From Tabrizicola_A sp964393035 (GTDB lineage: Bacteria; Pseudomonadota; Alphaproteobacteria; Rhodobacterales; Rhodobacteraceae): a DNA stretch of 64,000 nucleotides. The stretch covers positions 248,001-312,000 of the forward strand of contig CAYMRX010000005.1 in assembly GCA_964393035.1 (NCBI GenBank), in the 5' to 3' direction. Made by a program: the position numbers and the translations under genes. Shown in pieces: positions 34,925 through 44,242 of this stretch. The notes below the pieces were generated by a model. The model had not been told where the DNA came from and did no database searches. It worked only from the letters and a program-made list of their open reading frames with translations. The stretch's first letter is position 1; each line of letters opens with the position of its first letter.

Positions 34925-35803
34925 TTGGCCAAGCTGACCCTAATTGAAACCGGCGGGACCATCTGCATGACGGATGGTCCCGACGGGCTGATTCCCGCGC
35001 CGGAAAAGGTCGCGGCGGCGCTGGCGCAGATCGCGCCGGGGCAAGGGTTGGACCATCAAAAGCTGATCCCCTTGGTCGACAGCGCCGATGTAGGCCCCGC
35101 GATCTGGAACGCGCTGCTGGACCGGATCGCTGTCGCGCCGGGCGCGGTGATTGTCACCCATGGCACCGATACCATGGCCTTCACCGGTGCCGCGCTGGAG
35201 GCGGCCTTGGCGGGGGCAGGGATGGCTGGCGCTGAGTTGGCCGGCGCTGGGCGCTGCGTTGTCCTGACCGGCTCCATGCACCCCTTGGGGGCTGGGGGAT
35301 CGGACGCCGAGGGCAATCTCAGGCTGGCGATTGAAACGGCGATTGCGGGCGATCCGGGGGTCTGGCTCGCCTTCGGCGGGCAGGTCCTGCCGGGGGGCGC
35401 GGTGTCCAAGCAACATTCGCAAGATGAAATCGCCTTTGTGCAGGCGGGCGGGCTGACAGCGCCGCCTGCGGTCGCGCCGCGCTTTGATCTGACAAAATCG
35501 GTCGGCCTCGTGACCCTTACCCCCGGCCTTTCCCCGCGTGCGCTGGCCGCGCAGCTTGACGCGCTTGACGGGGCGGTGCTGCGGGTTTTCGGGGCAGGCA
35601 CCATGCCGGATGCGCTGGTGAAGACCCTGGTGGGCTTCAAAGGCAAGCCGATGACGGCCGTCAGCCAATGCCTTGCCGGGGGGCTTGAGCCCGGGGCTTA
35701 TGCCGCCGGTGCAGGGCTATGGGCCGCAGGTGTTGAAAACGGCGGGCAGATGTCGCCCGAACAGGCGCTGGCGCGGCTGTGGTTGCGGCTGTCGGCACGC
35801 TGA
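34925..35803 (+). CDS. L-asparaginase (TTG start)
   Basis: A 292-residue asparaginase/glutaminase-fold protein that hydrolyses L-asparagine to aspartate and ammonia. Motif 1 (LTLIETGGTICMTDGP) holds the catalytic threonine, and motif 2 (VIVTHGTDTMAFTGAAL) the second Thr-Asp pair. At 292 residues it is shorter than the classical 320-350, lacking part of the C-terminal domain. It has no signal peptide, so it is cytoplasmic (type I-like). The start is a TTG, the first codon in frame after glutamate dehydrogenase. It is followed by 100 bases before the soxB start. Confidence 0.85.
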   Translation: MAKLTLIETGGTICMTDGPDGLIPAPEKVAAALAQIAPGQGLDHQKLIPLVDSADVGPAIWNALLDRIAVAPGAVIVTHGTDTMAFTGAALEAALAGAGMAGAELAGAGRCVVLTGSMHPLGAGGSDAEGNLRLAIETAIAGDPGVWLAFGGQVLPGGAVSKQHSQDEIAFVQAGGLTAPPAVAPRFDLTKSVGLVTLTPGLSPRALAAQLDALDGAVLRVFGAGTMPDALVKTLVGFKGKPMTAVSQCLAGGLEPGAYAAGAGLWAAGVENGGQMSPEQALARLWLRLSAR

Positions 35804-35903
35804 AAGCGACAATCTCTGTCGTCTGCGGCGCAGGAAACCGCCGATCCCTCTTGCATATAGCCCAAGATGCCGGTTCAGTGGCGGCAACAAAATGGGGCGA
35901 CAG

Positions 35904-37154
35904 ATGCGCTATTCCGGTCTCAAGGTCTTCACCGAAGGGCTTTTCGGCAACAAGGGCTGGAAGCCCGCATGGCGCACACCGGCTCCAAAACCGGAATATG
36001 ATGCGATCATCATCGGCGGCGGCGGGCATGGCCTGTCGACGGCCTATTATCTGGCCAAGAACCACGGGCTGCGCAACATCGCGGTTCTGGAAAAAGGCTA
36101 TCTCGGCGGTGGCAACGTTGGCCGCAACACGACGATCGTGCGCGCCAACTACTTTCTGCCCGGCAACTCCGAGTTTTACAGCCATTCGCTGAAGCTGTGG
36201 GAAAACCTTGAGTCTGAACTGAACTACAATGTCATGCACTCGCAGCGGGGCCAGCTCATCCTCGCCCATTCCGACGGCCAGCGTGATGCGCTTGCGCGCC
36301 GCGGTAATGCGATCGTCAATCAGGGCGACGATGCCGAACTTTGGTCGCTGGATCAGGTGCGCGATTTTGCCCCCTATCTCGATTTCGAGCAAACCCGCTT
36401 CCCGATCTATGGCGGGCTGATGCAACGGCGGGCAGGCACCGCCCGGCATGATGCGGTGGCTTGGGGCTATGCGCGCGGCGCGGATCGGCTGGGCGTTGAT
36501 CTGATCCAGAATTGTGAAGTGACCGGGATCGACATTCAAAACGGCCGGGTGATGGGCGTGCAAACCACCCGCGGGGCGATCAAGGCGAAAAAGGTCGGCA
36601 TGGTGGTCGCAGGCCGCTCCAGCCAGGTCGCCGCGATGGCGGGGATGCGCCTGCCGATCGAAAGCCATGTGCTGCAAGCCTTCGTCACCGAGGGGCTGAA
36701 GCCGGTGATTGATAGCGTGATCTCTTTCGGCATGGGGCATTTCTACATCAGTCAGTCCGACAAGGGGGGGCTCGTCTTCGGCGGCGATCTGGATTTTTAT
36801 GCCTCCTACGCCGCGCGCGGCAATCTGCCGATGCTGGAACATGTGATGGAAGCTGCGATGACCCTGATGCCGATGATCGGCCGCGCCAAGATTCTGCGCG
36901 GCTGGGGCGGTATCATGGACATGACGCCAGATGGCTCTCCCATCATCGACAAGACCCCGGTTGAGGGCCTCTTTGTCGATGCCGGTTGGAACTACGGCGG
37001 CTTCAAGGCTACGCCCGCCTCGGGCTGGTGCATGGCGCATCTGATGGCGACCAATGAGTCCCACGAGGTCGCCCGCCGCTTCCGCCTTGACCGCTTCCGC
37101 ACCGGGCATGTCCTCGACGAGGAAGGCACCGGCAGCCAGCACAATTTGCACTGA
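35904..37154 (+). CDS. soxB: Sarcosine oxidase beta subunit
   Basis: A 416-residue beta subunit of heterotetrameric sarcosine oxidase, which oxidises sarcosine (N-methylglycine) and passes the one-carbon unit to tetrahydrofolate in the alpha subunit. The FAD dinucleotide motif AIIIGGGGHGLSTAYYLA is near residue 33. Further family features include GYLGGGNVGRNTTIVRANY and a C-terminal DMTPDGSPIIDKTPVEGLFV. Length is standard for SoxB. ATG 35904 follows a GGGG-containing site; an ATG at 35892 is an alternative. It opens the soxB-D-A-G-amidohydrolase cluster, but 183 bases with a long inverted repeat separate it from soxD. Confidence 0.95.
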   Translation: MRYSGLKVFTEGLFGNKGWKPAWRTPAPKPEYDAIIIGGGGHGLSTAYYLAKNHGLRNIAVLEKGYLGGGNVGRNTTIVRANYFLPGNSEFYSHSLKLWENLESELNYNVMHSQRGQLILAHSDGQRDALARRGNAIVNQGDDAELWSLDQVRDFAPYLDFEQTRFPIYGGLMQRRAGTARHDAVAWGYARGADRLGVDLIQNCEVTGIDIQNGRVMGVQTTRGAIKAKKVGMVVAGRSSQVAAMAGMRLPIESHVLQAFVTEGLKPVIDSVISFGMGHFYISQSDKGGLVFGGDLDFYASYAARGNLPMLEHVMEAAMTLMPMIGRAKILRGWGGIMDMTPDGSPIIDKTPVEGLFVDAGWNYGGFKATPASGWCMAHLMATNESHEVARRFRLDRFRTGHVLDEEGTGSQHNLH

Positions 37155-37216
37155 CATGAACTGCGCCCCCAACCTTTCCACAACACACCCCGCCCCGGCT
37201 GTGGGAGCCTCCGGCG

Positions 37217-37273
37217 GGGGTATTTGGACCAAGATGAAACCTGTATGCCCTTTCATCTTGGCAAAAATACCCC
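37217..37273. repeat. Long imperfect inverted repeat between soxB and soxD
   Basis: Two 23-base arms (37217-37239 and 37251-37273) pair with three mismatches across an 11-base loop. The arms start GGGGTATTT and end CAAGATGAAA. The RNA would form a stable stem in the soxB-soxD spacer. Elements of this look are frequent in Rhodobacteraceae intergenic DNA, so it is probably a palindromic repeat that may also stabilise soxB mRNA or attenuate soxDAG. Confidence 0.7.
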
Positions 37274-37337
37274 GGGGTGAGGCGCGGATGCGCCGAGGGG
37301 CAGCGCCCCTGTTGACCGCCGTTTCAGGAGACTAGCG

Positions 37338-37610
37338 ATGCGAATTCCTTGCCCCCTCTGTGGCCCGCGCGACCGGCGCGAGTTTACCTATTACGGCTCT
37401 GACGACTATCTGAACCGCCCTGCACCCGATGCGGGCGAGGCGGCCTGGGACGAACACCTGCATCTGCGCGCCAATCCGGCGGGCGAGACACATGATCTGT
37501 GGTATCACGAGACCGGTTGTGCCCAGTGGCTCCGGGTGCATCGCAACACGGTCAGCCACGAGATTTACGGGGCCGAACTGGTGGCCGGCCGGAAGGGGGA
37601 TGCGCAATGA
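37338..37610 (+). CDS. soxD: Sarcosine oxidase delta subunit
   Basis: A 90-residue zinc-binding delta subunit: MRIPCPLCGPRDRREFTYYG has the CxxC pair, followed by the conserved HLRANPAGETHDLWYHETGC, WLRVHRNTVSHEI and the C-terminal tail. The Cys and His residues bind a structural zinc in known sarcosine oxidases. A CAGGAGA ribosome-binding site precedes ATG 37338. Its TGA overlaps the soxA start as ATGA. Confidence 0.95.
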   Translation: MRIPCPLCGPRDRREFTYYGSDDYLNRPAPDAGEAAWDEHLHLRANPAGETHDLWYHETGCAQWLRVHRNTVSHEIYGAELVAGRKGDAQ

Positions 37611-40528
37611 GGATCGCGGGCAGGGGGCTGATCGACCGGGACAAGCCGGTTTCCTTCACCTTTGACGGCAAGTCCTATGCGGGCTTCAAGGGCGACACCG
37701 TGGCCTCGGCCTTGTTGGCTTCGGGCGTCAAGGTGGTGGGGCGCAGTTTCAAATATCACCGGCCGCGCGGGGTTCTGACGGCGGGGGCGGAGGAGCCGAA
37801 TGCCCTGATCGAGGTGCAGGGCGCGGCGAACCAGACCCCGAATGTGCGGGCCACCGTGCAGGAAATCTTCGAAGGCCTGAACACCCGCAGCCAGAACCGC
37901 ATGGGATCCTTGCGCTGGGATTTGCTGGCGGTGAATGATCTGATGGCGCCGTTCTTTTCGGCAGGGTTTTATTACAAGACCTTCATGTGGCCGCGCGCCT
38001 TTTGGGAAAAACTCTATGAGCCGGCGATCCGTCGCGCGGCGGGGCTTGGCAGCCTGTCGGGCAAGCATGACGAGGGCCATTACGAAAAGGCCTTTGCCTT
38101 CTGCGATCTTCTGGTCATCGGCGCGGGGCCGACGGGCCTTTTGGCGGCCCTGACGGCGGCACGGGCCGGGGCGGATGTGATCCTTGCCGATGAAGATGCG
38201 CGCATGGGTGGGCGGCTCTTGTCGAATGGCGAGACGGTGGACGGCCAGCCGGGGTCGGCGTGGGTCGGCCAGATTCTGGCAGAACTCGGCAGCCTGCCGA
38301 ATGTGCGCCTGATGCCGCGCACCACGGTGACGGGGGCCTATGACGGCGGCATTTACGGCGCGTTGGAGCGGGTTGGCCTGCACAAGCCTGCCCGCCCCGA
38401 CCTGCCGCGCGAAGCGTTTTGGCGCATCACCGCCCGGCGGGCAATCCTTGCCTCCGGGGCTTTGGAACGGCCCATCGCCTTTCCGATGAATGATCGGCCC
38501 GACATCATGATGGCGGGCGCCGTGCAGACCTATCTCAACCGCTATGGCGTGGCCCCCGGCAAGCGGGTGACGCTGTTTGCCAACAATGACGGCGCGCGCG
38601 CCGCCGCGCGCGATCTGATGGCGGCCGGTGTGCAGGTGGCCGCCATCCTGGACAGCCGTGCCGCTGCCGACACGGTTGAGGATTGCCCGGTCTATCTGGG
38701 CGCGCGGATCACCAACACGGCCGGTCGTCATGGCCTGCGCGTGATCGAGGGCCATCACGCCGGTGGTGAGTTCAAGCTGGAAACCGATTGTCTGGCGATG
38801 TCCGGCGGCTGGAACCCGACGCTGCACCTCACCTGCCACATGGGCGGTCGGCCGCGCTGGTCGGATGAGTTGGCGGCCTTTGTGCCGATGGAGGGCGCGG
38901 TGCCGGGGCTGACGGCGGCAGGTGCTGCCAATGGCACCTTCACCACCCATGGTTGCCTTGCCGCAGGCCATGCCGCGGCCGAGGCGGCCTTGGCGGATCT
39001 GGGGCTAACCCCGGCCAAGCTGGTGCTGCCCCGCGCCGAGGGCCTGCCCTATGTGATCGAACCCTTGTGGGCGGTGGAAGGCAAAGGCCGGGCCTGGCTT
39101 GATTTCGCCAATGATGTCACCACCAAGGATGTGAAGCTGGCCGCGCAGGAAGGCTATACCTCGGTCGAGCATATGAAGCGCTATACGACGCAAGGGATGG
39201 CACCGGATCAGGGCAAGAATTCGAATGTCGGCGCCTTGGCGGTTTTGGCCGATGCCACGGGGCGGGCGATCTCGGAAACCGGGATCACCACCTTCCGCCC
39301 GCCCTATGTGCCGGTTTCGGTGGCGGCTTTGGGGGCTGGCGGGCGCGGGCTTGGCTTTGCGCCGCAGCGGTTTCTGACCTCGGATCAGGCCAGCCGCGAC
39401 CGCGGCGCGCCGATGATCGAGGCGGGGCTGTGGTATCGGCCCAGCTATTTCCCGAAACCGGGCGAGGCGACATGGCGCGAGAGTTGTGACCGCGAGGTGG
39501 CGATGGTGCGGGGCGCCGTAGGCGTGGCCGATGTCTCGACCCTTGGCAAGATCGACATTCAGGGTCGTGATGCGGCGCGCTTTCTTGATCTGGTTTATAC
39601 CAATACCTTCAGCAGCCTGGCGCTGAACCGGGTGCGCTATGGGCTGATGCTGCGCGAGGATGGTTTCGTCATGGACGACGGCACCACCGCGCGGCTTGGC
39701 GACAACCACTACCTGATGACCACCACCACCGCCGCCGCGGGGCAGGTGATGCGGCACCTCGATTTCGTCCACCAGACCCATTGCGCCGATTGGGATGTGC
39801 GCTTCATTTCCGTGACCGAATCCTGGGCGCAGTTTGCCGTCGCCGGGCCGAAATCCCGCGCATTGCTGAACGCTGTTCTGGATCAGCCCTTGGGGGATTT
39901 CCCGTTCATGGCCTGCGGCACGGTGCAGCTTGGCGGTGTGTCGACGCGGCTTTTCCGCATCTCGTTTTCCGGCGAGGAGGGCTATGAAATCGCGGTTCCA
40001 ACCCGCTTTGGCGAAAGCCTGTTCCGTGATCTGGTGGCCAAGGCCGAAACCATGGGCGGCGGGCCTTATGGGATGGAGGCCTTGAACGTGTTGCGCGTGG
40101 AAAAGGGTTTCATCACCCATGCGGAAATTCACGGGCGCACCACGGCCTATGACATCGGCATGGAAAAGATGGTCGCCGCGAAAAAGGACTGCATCGGCAA
40201 GACCATGGCGGCGCGGCCCGCCTTGGTGGGGCCGGAGCGGCAGCAGTTGGTTGGCCTGAAAATCGCCATTGGCACGCCGCCCTGTTCCGGCGCGCATCTG
40301 TTCACGCCGGGCGACAAGGTCGGGCGCGAGGAAAGCCAGGGCTATATCACCTCCTTTGCCCACTCCGATCTGATGGGGGCCTGTCTGGGCTTGGGGTTCC
40401 TGAAAAACGGCCGAGCGCGCCATGGCGAGAAAATCCGCATCGTCGACCATCTGCGCGGGCTGGATCTGACGGCGCAGGTCTGCGATCCGGTGTTCCACGA
40501 CAAGGACGGGGAGAAACTTCGTGCCTGA
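37607..40528 (+). CDS. soxA: Sarcosine oxidase alpha subunit
   Basis: A 973-residue alpha subunit. An N-terminal ferredoxin-like domain (VSFTFDGKSYAGFKGDTVAS) is followed by an NAD-binding Rossmann domain (LLVIGAGPTGLLAALTAARA). The C-terminal third is a GcvT-like tetrahydrofolate domain that makes 5,10-methylene-THF from the oxidised methyl group (for example EEGYEIAVPTRFGESLFRDL and ALNVLRVEKGFITHAEIHGR). ATG 37607 overlaps the soxD stop as ATGA, giving tight coupling. Its last eight bases overlap the soxG start. Confidence 0.96.
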   Translation: MRIAGRGLIDRDKPVSFTFDGKSYAGFKGDTVASALLASGVKVVGRSFKYHRPRGVLTAGAEEPNALIEVQGAANQTPNVRATVQEIFEGLNTRSQNRMGSLRWDLLAVNDLMAPFFSAGFYYKTFMWPRAFWEKLYEPAIRRAAGLGSLSGKHDEGHYEKAFAFCDLLVIGAGPTGLLAALTAARAGADVILADEDARMGGRLLSNGETVDGQPGSAWVGQILAELGSLPNVRLMPRTTVTGAYDGGIYGALERVGLHKPARPDLPREAFWRITARRAILASGALERPIAFPMNDRPDIMMAGAVQTYLNRYGVAPGKRVTLFANNDGARAAARDLMAAGVQVAAILDSRAAADTVEDCPVYLGARITNTAGRHGLRVIEGHHAGGEFKLETDCLAMSGGWNPTLHLTCHMGGRPRWSDELAAFVPMEGAVPGLTAAGAANGTFTTHGCLAAGHAAAEAALADLGLTPAKLVLPRAEGLPYVIEPLWAVEGKGRAWLDFANDVTTKDVKLAAQEGYTSVEHMKRYTTQGMAPDQGKNSNVGALAVLADATGRAISETGITTFRPPYVPVSVAALGAGGRGLGFAPQRFLTSDQASRDRGAPMIEAGLWYRPSYFPKPGEATWRESCDREVAMVRGAVGVADVSTLGKIDIQGRDAARFLDLVYTNTFSSLALNRVRYGLMLREDGFVMDDGTTARLGDNHYLMTTTTAAAGQVMRHLDFVHQTHCADWDVRFISVTESWAQFAVAGPKSRALLNAVLDQPLGDFPFMACGTVQLGGVSTRLFRISFSGEEGYEIAVPTRFGESLFRDLVAKAETMGGGPYGMEALNVLRVEKGFITHAEIHGRTTAYDIGMEKMVAAKKDCIGKTMAARPALVGPERQQLVGLKIAIGTPPCSGAHLFTPGDKVGREESQGYITSFAHSDLMGACLGLGFLKNGRARHGEKIRIVDHLRGLDLTAQVCDPVFHDKDGEKLRA

Positions 40529-41054
40529 ATTGATTGCCAAACCCGCGCTTGACCATGCGCCGCTGATCCACGCTGCCTGCCGGATGCACCCGGTGGAGCT
40601 TGGCCCCATCACCTCGGTTGCGCTTTATCCGGGGCAGGCGAAAGCCGTGGCCAAGGTGCTGAAACCCCTGGGTCTTTCTTTCCCCGCCCCGAACAGCCTG
40701 TCCGCCAACGGCTCTGTGCAATTGGTGTGGACCGGCCGCGATCAGGCTTTCCTGATCGGCGCTGAGGCCCCTGATTTCGGTGGGGCGGCAGCGGTCACCG
40801 ATCAATCCGGCGGCTGGGCCACGCTGCGCGTCTCGGGTGATAGGGCGGCAGAGGTCTTGATGCGCCAAATCCCCTTGGACCTGCGCACGGCAGCCTTCCC
40901 GTCGGGCCGTGCCGTTCGCGCCCCCCTTGGCCATATGTCGGCCGTGGTGATCCGCGATGAGGCGGGGTTCCTGATCCTGATCTTCCGGTCGATGGTCCGC
41001 ACCGCCTGGCACGAGATCGAGACCGCCATGCGCTCGGTGGCGGCGCGCGCATGA
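40521..41054 (+). CDS. soxG: Sarcosine oxidase gamma subunit
   Basis: A 177-residue gamma subunit, GTG start at 40521 with GGGGAG eight bases upstream. Family features include LGPITSVALYPGQAKAVAKV, GRDQAFLIGAEA and the GcvT-like C-terminal segment with VVIRDEAGFLILIFRSMVRT. It completes the alpha-beta-gamma-delta tetramer. It overlaps soxA by eight bases and the following amidohydrolase by four. Confidence 0.93.
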   Translation: MPELIAKPALDHAPLIHAACRMHPVELGPITSVALYPGQAKAVAKVLKPLGLSFPAPNSLSANGSVQLVWTGRDQAFLIGAEAPDFGGAAAVTDQSGGWATLRVSGDRAAEVLMRQIPLDLRTAAFPSGRAVRAPLGHMSAVVIRDEAGFLILIFRSMVRTAWHEIETAMRSVAARA

Positions 41055-42187
41055 CGCTGACCAACCGCGACATCGCAGAACTCACCGAATGGCGGCGCGA
41101 GTTGCACCGTTTCCCCGAGGTCAGCCGCGAGGAATCCGGCACGGCGGCCCGCGTGGTGCAGGCGCTGGCCCCGCTGCGCCCCGATCAAGTGCTGACGGGG
41201 CTGGGCGGGCATGGGGTGGCGGCGGTCTTCAACGGCGCTGAACCCGGCCCGACCGTCCTGTTCCGGGCGGAACTTGACGCCCTGCCGATCGAGGAATTGT
41301 CCGACGCCCCGCATCGGTCAACCGTGCCCGGCAAGGGCCACCTCTGCGGCCACGAAGGTCATATGACGCTGCTGATGGGGCTTGGCCGCCTGATCTCGCG
41401 CCAGAAACCGGCGCGGGGCAGGGTGGTCTTGATGTTCCAGCCCGCCGAAGAGGACGGATCAGGGGCTGCTGCGGTGGTCGCCGATCCGGCCTTTGCCGCG
41501 ATCAAACCCGACTGGGCGTTTTCGATCCACAACATGCCGGGGCTGGCCTTCGGCGCGGGGATGCTGAAATCCGGCACGGTGAATTGCGCTTCCCAAGGCC
41601 TGAAAATCACCCTGCATGGCAAGACGGCCCATGCCAGCCAGCCCGAGGCCGGAACCTCGCCCGGTGTGGCGCTGGCCCGCCTGATCGAGACCTTCACCCA
41701 TCTCGCTCCGCCCGGGCCGCTGCGGCCGGGCTACCGGCTGGTGACCGTCACCCATGCCCGGCTTGGCGAACCGGCCTTCGGCATCGCGCCCGGGATGGCC
41801 GAGTTGTGGGTCACCTTGCGGACCACCGAAAATGCCACCATGGCTGCGCTCAGGGCCGAGGCGATGGCGTTTGCGCAGGCTCAGGGCCTGCCGGTCACCT
41901 TTGAGACCCACGACGATTTCGCCGCCTCGGTGAATGACCCCGAGGCCACCGCTCGCATTGCCGCCGCGCTGGATGCGCTCAAGATCCCGCATGACGAGGG
42001 CGACCTGCCGATGCGCGCCTCCGAGGATTTTGGCCGTTTCGGCCAGCCCGGAACCCGCTCGGCCATGCTGTTTCTGGGCGCAGGCCACGGCCCGGCGCTG
42101 CACAACCCGGATTACGATTTCCCCGACGGGTTGATCCAGCCCGGCGTGGCGGTTTTCCACCAGATCGCCCGCGATTTGCTCGGCTGA
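41051..42187 (+). CDS. M20-family amidohydrolase coupled to the sarcosine oxidase operon
   Basis: A 378-residue M20D-type metallo-amidohydrolase. Motifs include VLFRAELDALPIEELS and KGHLCGHEGHMTLLMGLGRL, where the usual CGHDGH is CGHEGH (Asp to Glu). Further features are LMFQPAEEDGSGAAAV and a C-terminal MRASEDFGRFGQPGTRSAML with an ASEDF metal-site Glu. Such enzymes cleave N-acyl amino acids or amidated metabolites. ATG 41051 overlaps the soxG stop as ATGA, so it belongs to the sarcosine operon; hydrolysis of an N-acyl sarcosine or a related methylated amide is a plausible but untested role. Confidence 0.85.
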   Translation: MTLTNRDIAELTEWRRELHRFPEVSREESGTAARVVQALAPLRPDQVLTGLGGHGVAAVFNGAEPGPTVLFRAELDALPIEELSDAPHRSTVPGKGHLCGHEGHMTLLMGLGRLISRQKPARGRVVLMFQPAEEDGSGAAAVVADPAFAAIKPDWAFSIHNMPGLAFGAGMLKSGTVNCASQGLKITLHGKTAHASQPEAGTSPGVALARLIETFTHLAPPGPLRPGYRLVTVTHARLGEPAFGIAPGMAELWVTLRTTENATMAALRAEAMAFAQAQGLPVTFETHDDFAASVNDPEATARIAAALDALKIPHDEGDLPMRASEDFGRFGQPGTRSAMLFLGAGHGPALHNPDYDFPDGLIQPGVAVFHQIARDLLG

Positions 42188-42251
42188 CCTCGTCGTCGAC
42201 TTCGTCGCTCCTCGTGCCCGCTGCGACGAGAAGCCGAAGGCACCCGAGGAG
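42188..42251. repeat. Dispersed intercistronic repeat, copy 2 (amidohydrolase-dnaG)
   Basis: A 64-bp element that starts directly after the amidohydrolase stop codon and ends in CCCGAGGAG. It is the counterpart of the element at 24572-24637, in the same orientation relative to transcription. It can form a stem through CTTCGTCGC (42200-42208) and its near-complement downstream. Confidence 0.65.
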
Positions 42252-42287
42252 TTGCGGAATCATCCCGCAAGGCCCCATATAGCCCCC

Positions 42288-44210
42288 ATGTCCCTGCCGC
42301 CCGGTTTCCTTGACGAACTGCGCACCCGCGTCTCGCTCTCCTCCGTGGTTGGGCGCAAGGTGACGTGGGATGCGCGCAAGTCCAACATGGGCAAGGGTGA
42401 CATGTGGGCGCCTTGCCCGTTCCATCAGGAAAAATCCGCGTCTTTTCATGTGGATGACCGCAAGGGCTATTACTATTGCTTTGGCTGTCATGCCAAGGGC
42501 GACGCGCTGACCTTCATCAAGGAGACCGAAAACCTCGGTTTCATGGAGGCGGTGGATGTGCTGGCGCGCGAGGCCGGCATGCCGATGCCCGCACGCGATC
42601 CGCAGGCGGCACAGGTCGCCGACCGCCGCAGCCAGTTGATCGCGGTGATGGAGGAGGCGGTCAAATGGTTCCGCCTGCAACTGAAAACCTCTGCCGCCGC
42701 TGACGCTCGCGCTTACCTTGCCAAGCGCGGGCTTTCCCCGGCCGCGCAAGAGCGTTGGGAAATCGGCTTTGCCCCCGATGGCTGGCATGGGCTGCAACTC
42801 GCGTTGAAGCAAAAGGGCATCGCGGATGATCTCCTCGTCGCCTCCGGTCTTTGCGCCAAATCCGACAAGGGGGGCGAGCCTTATGACCGGTTTCGCAACC
42901 GTATCATCTTCCCGATCCGCGATGGTCGGGGCCGGGCGATTTCCTTGGGCGGTCGGGCGATGGACCCCAAGGACAACGCCAAATACCTGAACGGCCCGGA
43001 AACCGAGATATTCGACAAGGGCCGCAACCTTTTCAACCATGCGCCAGCGCGCGAGGCCGCGGGCAAGGGCAAGCCTCTGATCGTGGCCGAAGGCTATATG
43101 GATGTGATCGCGCTTGCCGAGGCCGGGTTCACGGCGGCGGTGGCGCCCCTTGGCACGGCGGTCACCGAGGACCAGTTGCGCCTGATGTGGCGCATCCATG
43201 ACGAGCCGATCATCGCGCTGGATGGTGACGCGGCGGGCATCCGGGCGGCGCTGCGGGTGATCGACCTTGCGCTGCCGCTTCTGGAGGCGGGCAAGGGCCT
43301 GCGATTTGCCGTGCTGCCGGGCGGGCAAGATCCCGATGATCTCATCAAGGCCCAAGGCCCAGTCGCCATGCAGGCGGTCTTGGAGGCGGCCCAGCCCATG
43401 GTCAACCTCTTGTGGAAGCGCGAAACCGAAGGCCGGGTTTTCGACAGCCCCGAACGCAAGGCGGCCTTGGACAAATCCTTGCGTGCGCATCTCAAGCGTA
43501 TCGCCGATCCCTCGATCCGCGCCCATTACGGCGAAGATATCAAGCGCCTGCGGTTGGACCTGTTCGGTCAGGGTGGCGCGCGGGTTCCGGCCTTCCGGCA
43601 ACGCTTTGCCCCCAAAGGCACGCCCCTGCCGCCCACCGCCAGCGCACGCCAGTCGCTTTTGGCCCAAGGTCAGGCGGTGGAGGAAACCCTGCGCGAGGCT
43701 GTCATTCTGGCCAGCCTGATTGCGCATCCCAGCCTGATCCATCGTTTTGAAAGTGCGTTGGAGCGGTTGGACCTCACCGGGGAAGACCACAACACGCTGC
43801 GCCGTCTTTTGCTGACCCACGCAGGCGAAAATGCCGCCAATCTGCACGCAATTTTGCAGCGCGAGGCGGGGGGCGCCCTTGACGCGGTGATGCGCCGTCC
43901 CCATGTCCAGATTGCCCCGCCGGTCCGCAACCGGCAGGACATCGACCTTGCAACCCTTTGTCTGGCCGAAGAAATGGCAAAGCTGGACGCCCATCGCGCT
44001 GCCCGTCGCGAGGTGGAGGACGCTGTGCATGACCTGACCGGCCTTGCCGATGAGGGCCTGACATGGCGGCTTTCCAAGGCCGCTGAGGCGCGCCACAAGG
44101 CCGACCACCCCTCGCGCGAGGATGCGGCCGACATGGGCGAAGATCGGGCAGCGCTGTCGGGGGTCTTGCAGGCGATGATTGATGAAAAGGTCTGGGAAAA
44201 GAAACGCTAA
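42288..44210 (+). CDS. dnaG: DNA primase
   Basis: A 640-residue DnaG that makes RNA primers at the replication fork. An N-terminal zinc ribbon (CPFHQEKSASFHVDD with YYYCFGCHAKGD) precedes the catalytic TOPRIM core (LIVAEGYMDVIALAEAGFTA, IALDGDAAGIRAAL). The C-terminal helicase-binding part contains HLKRIADPSIRAHYGEDIKR. ATG 42288 begins the conserved MSLPPGFLDELR; no strong ribosome-binding site is visible. It is followed 108 bases later by rpoD, as in the macromolecular-synthesis operon. Confidence 0.97.
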   Translation: MSLPPGFLDELRTRVSLSSVVGRKVTWDARKSNMGKGDMWAPCPFHQEKSASFHVDDRKGYYYCFGCHAKGDALTFIKETENLGFMEAVDVLAREAGMPMPARDPQAAQVADRRSQLIAVMEEAVKWFRLQLKTSAAADARAYLAKRGLSPAAQERWEIGFAPDGWHGLQLALKQKGIADDLLVASGLCAKSDKGGEPYDRFRNRIIFPIRDGRGRAISLGGRAMDPKDNAKYLNGPETEIFDKGRNLFNHAPAREAAGKGKPLIVAEGYMDVIALAEAGFTAAVAPLGTAVTEDQLRLMWRIHDEPIIALDGDAAGIRAALRVIDLALPLLEAGKGLRFAVLPGGQDPDDLIKAQGPVAMQAVLEAAQPMVNLLWKRETEGRVFDSPERKAALDKSLRAHLKRIADPSIRAHYGEDIKRLRLDLFGQGGARVPAFRQRFAPKGTPLPPTASARQSLLAQGQAVEETLREAVILASLIAHPSLIHRFESALERLDLTGEDHNTLRRLLLTHAGENAANLHAILQREAGGALDAVMRRPHVQIAPPVRNRQDIDLATLCLAEEMAKLDAHRAARREVEDAVHDLTGLADEGLTWRLSKAAEARHKADHPSREDAADMGEDRAALSGVLQAMIDEKVWEKKR

Positions 44211-44242
44211 AGCGGCGCACGCACCCCCCCTGTGCTTTCCCA

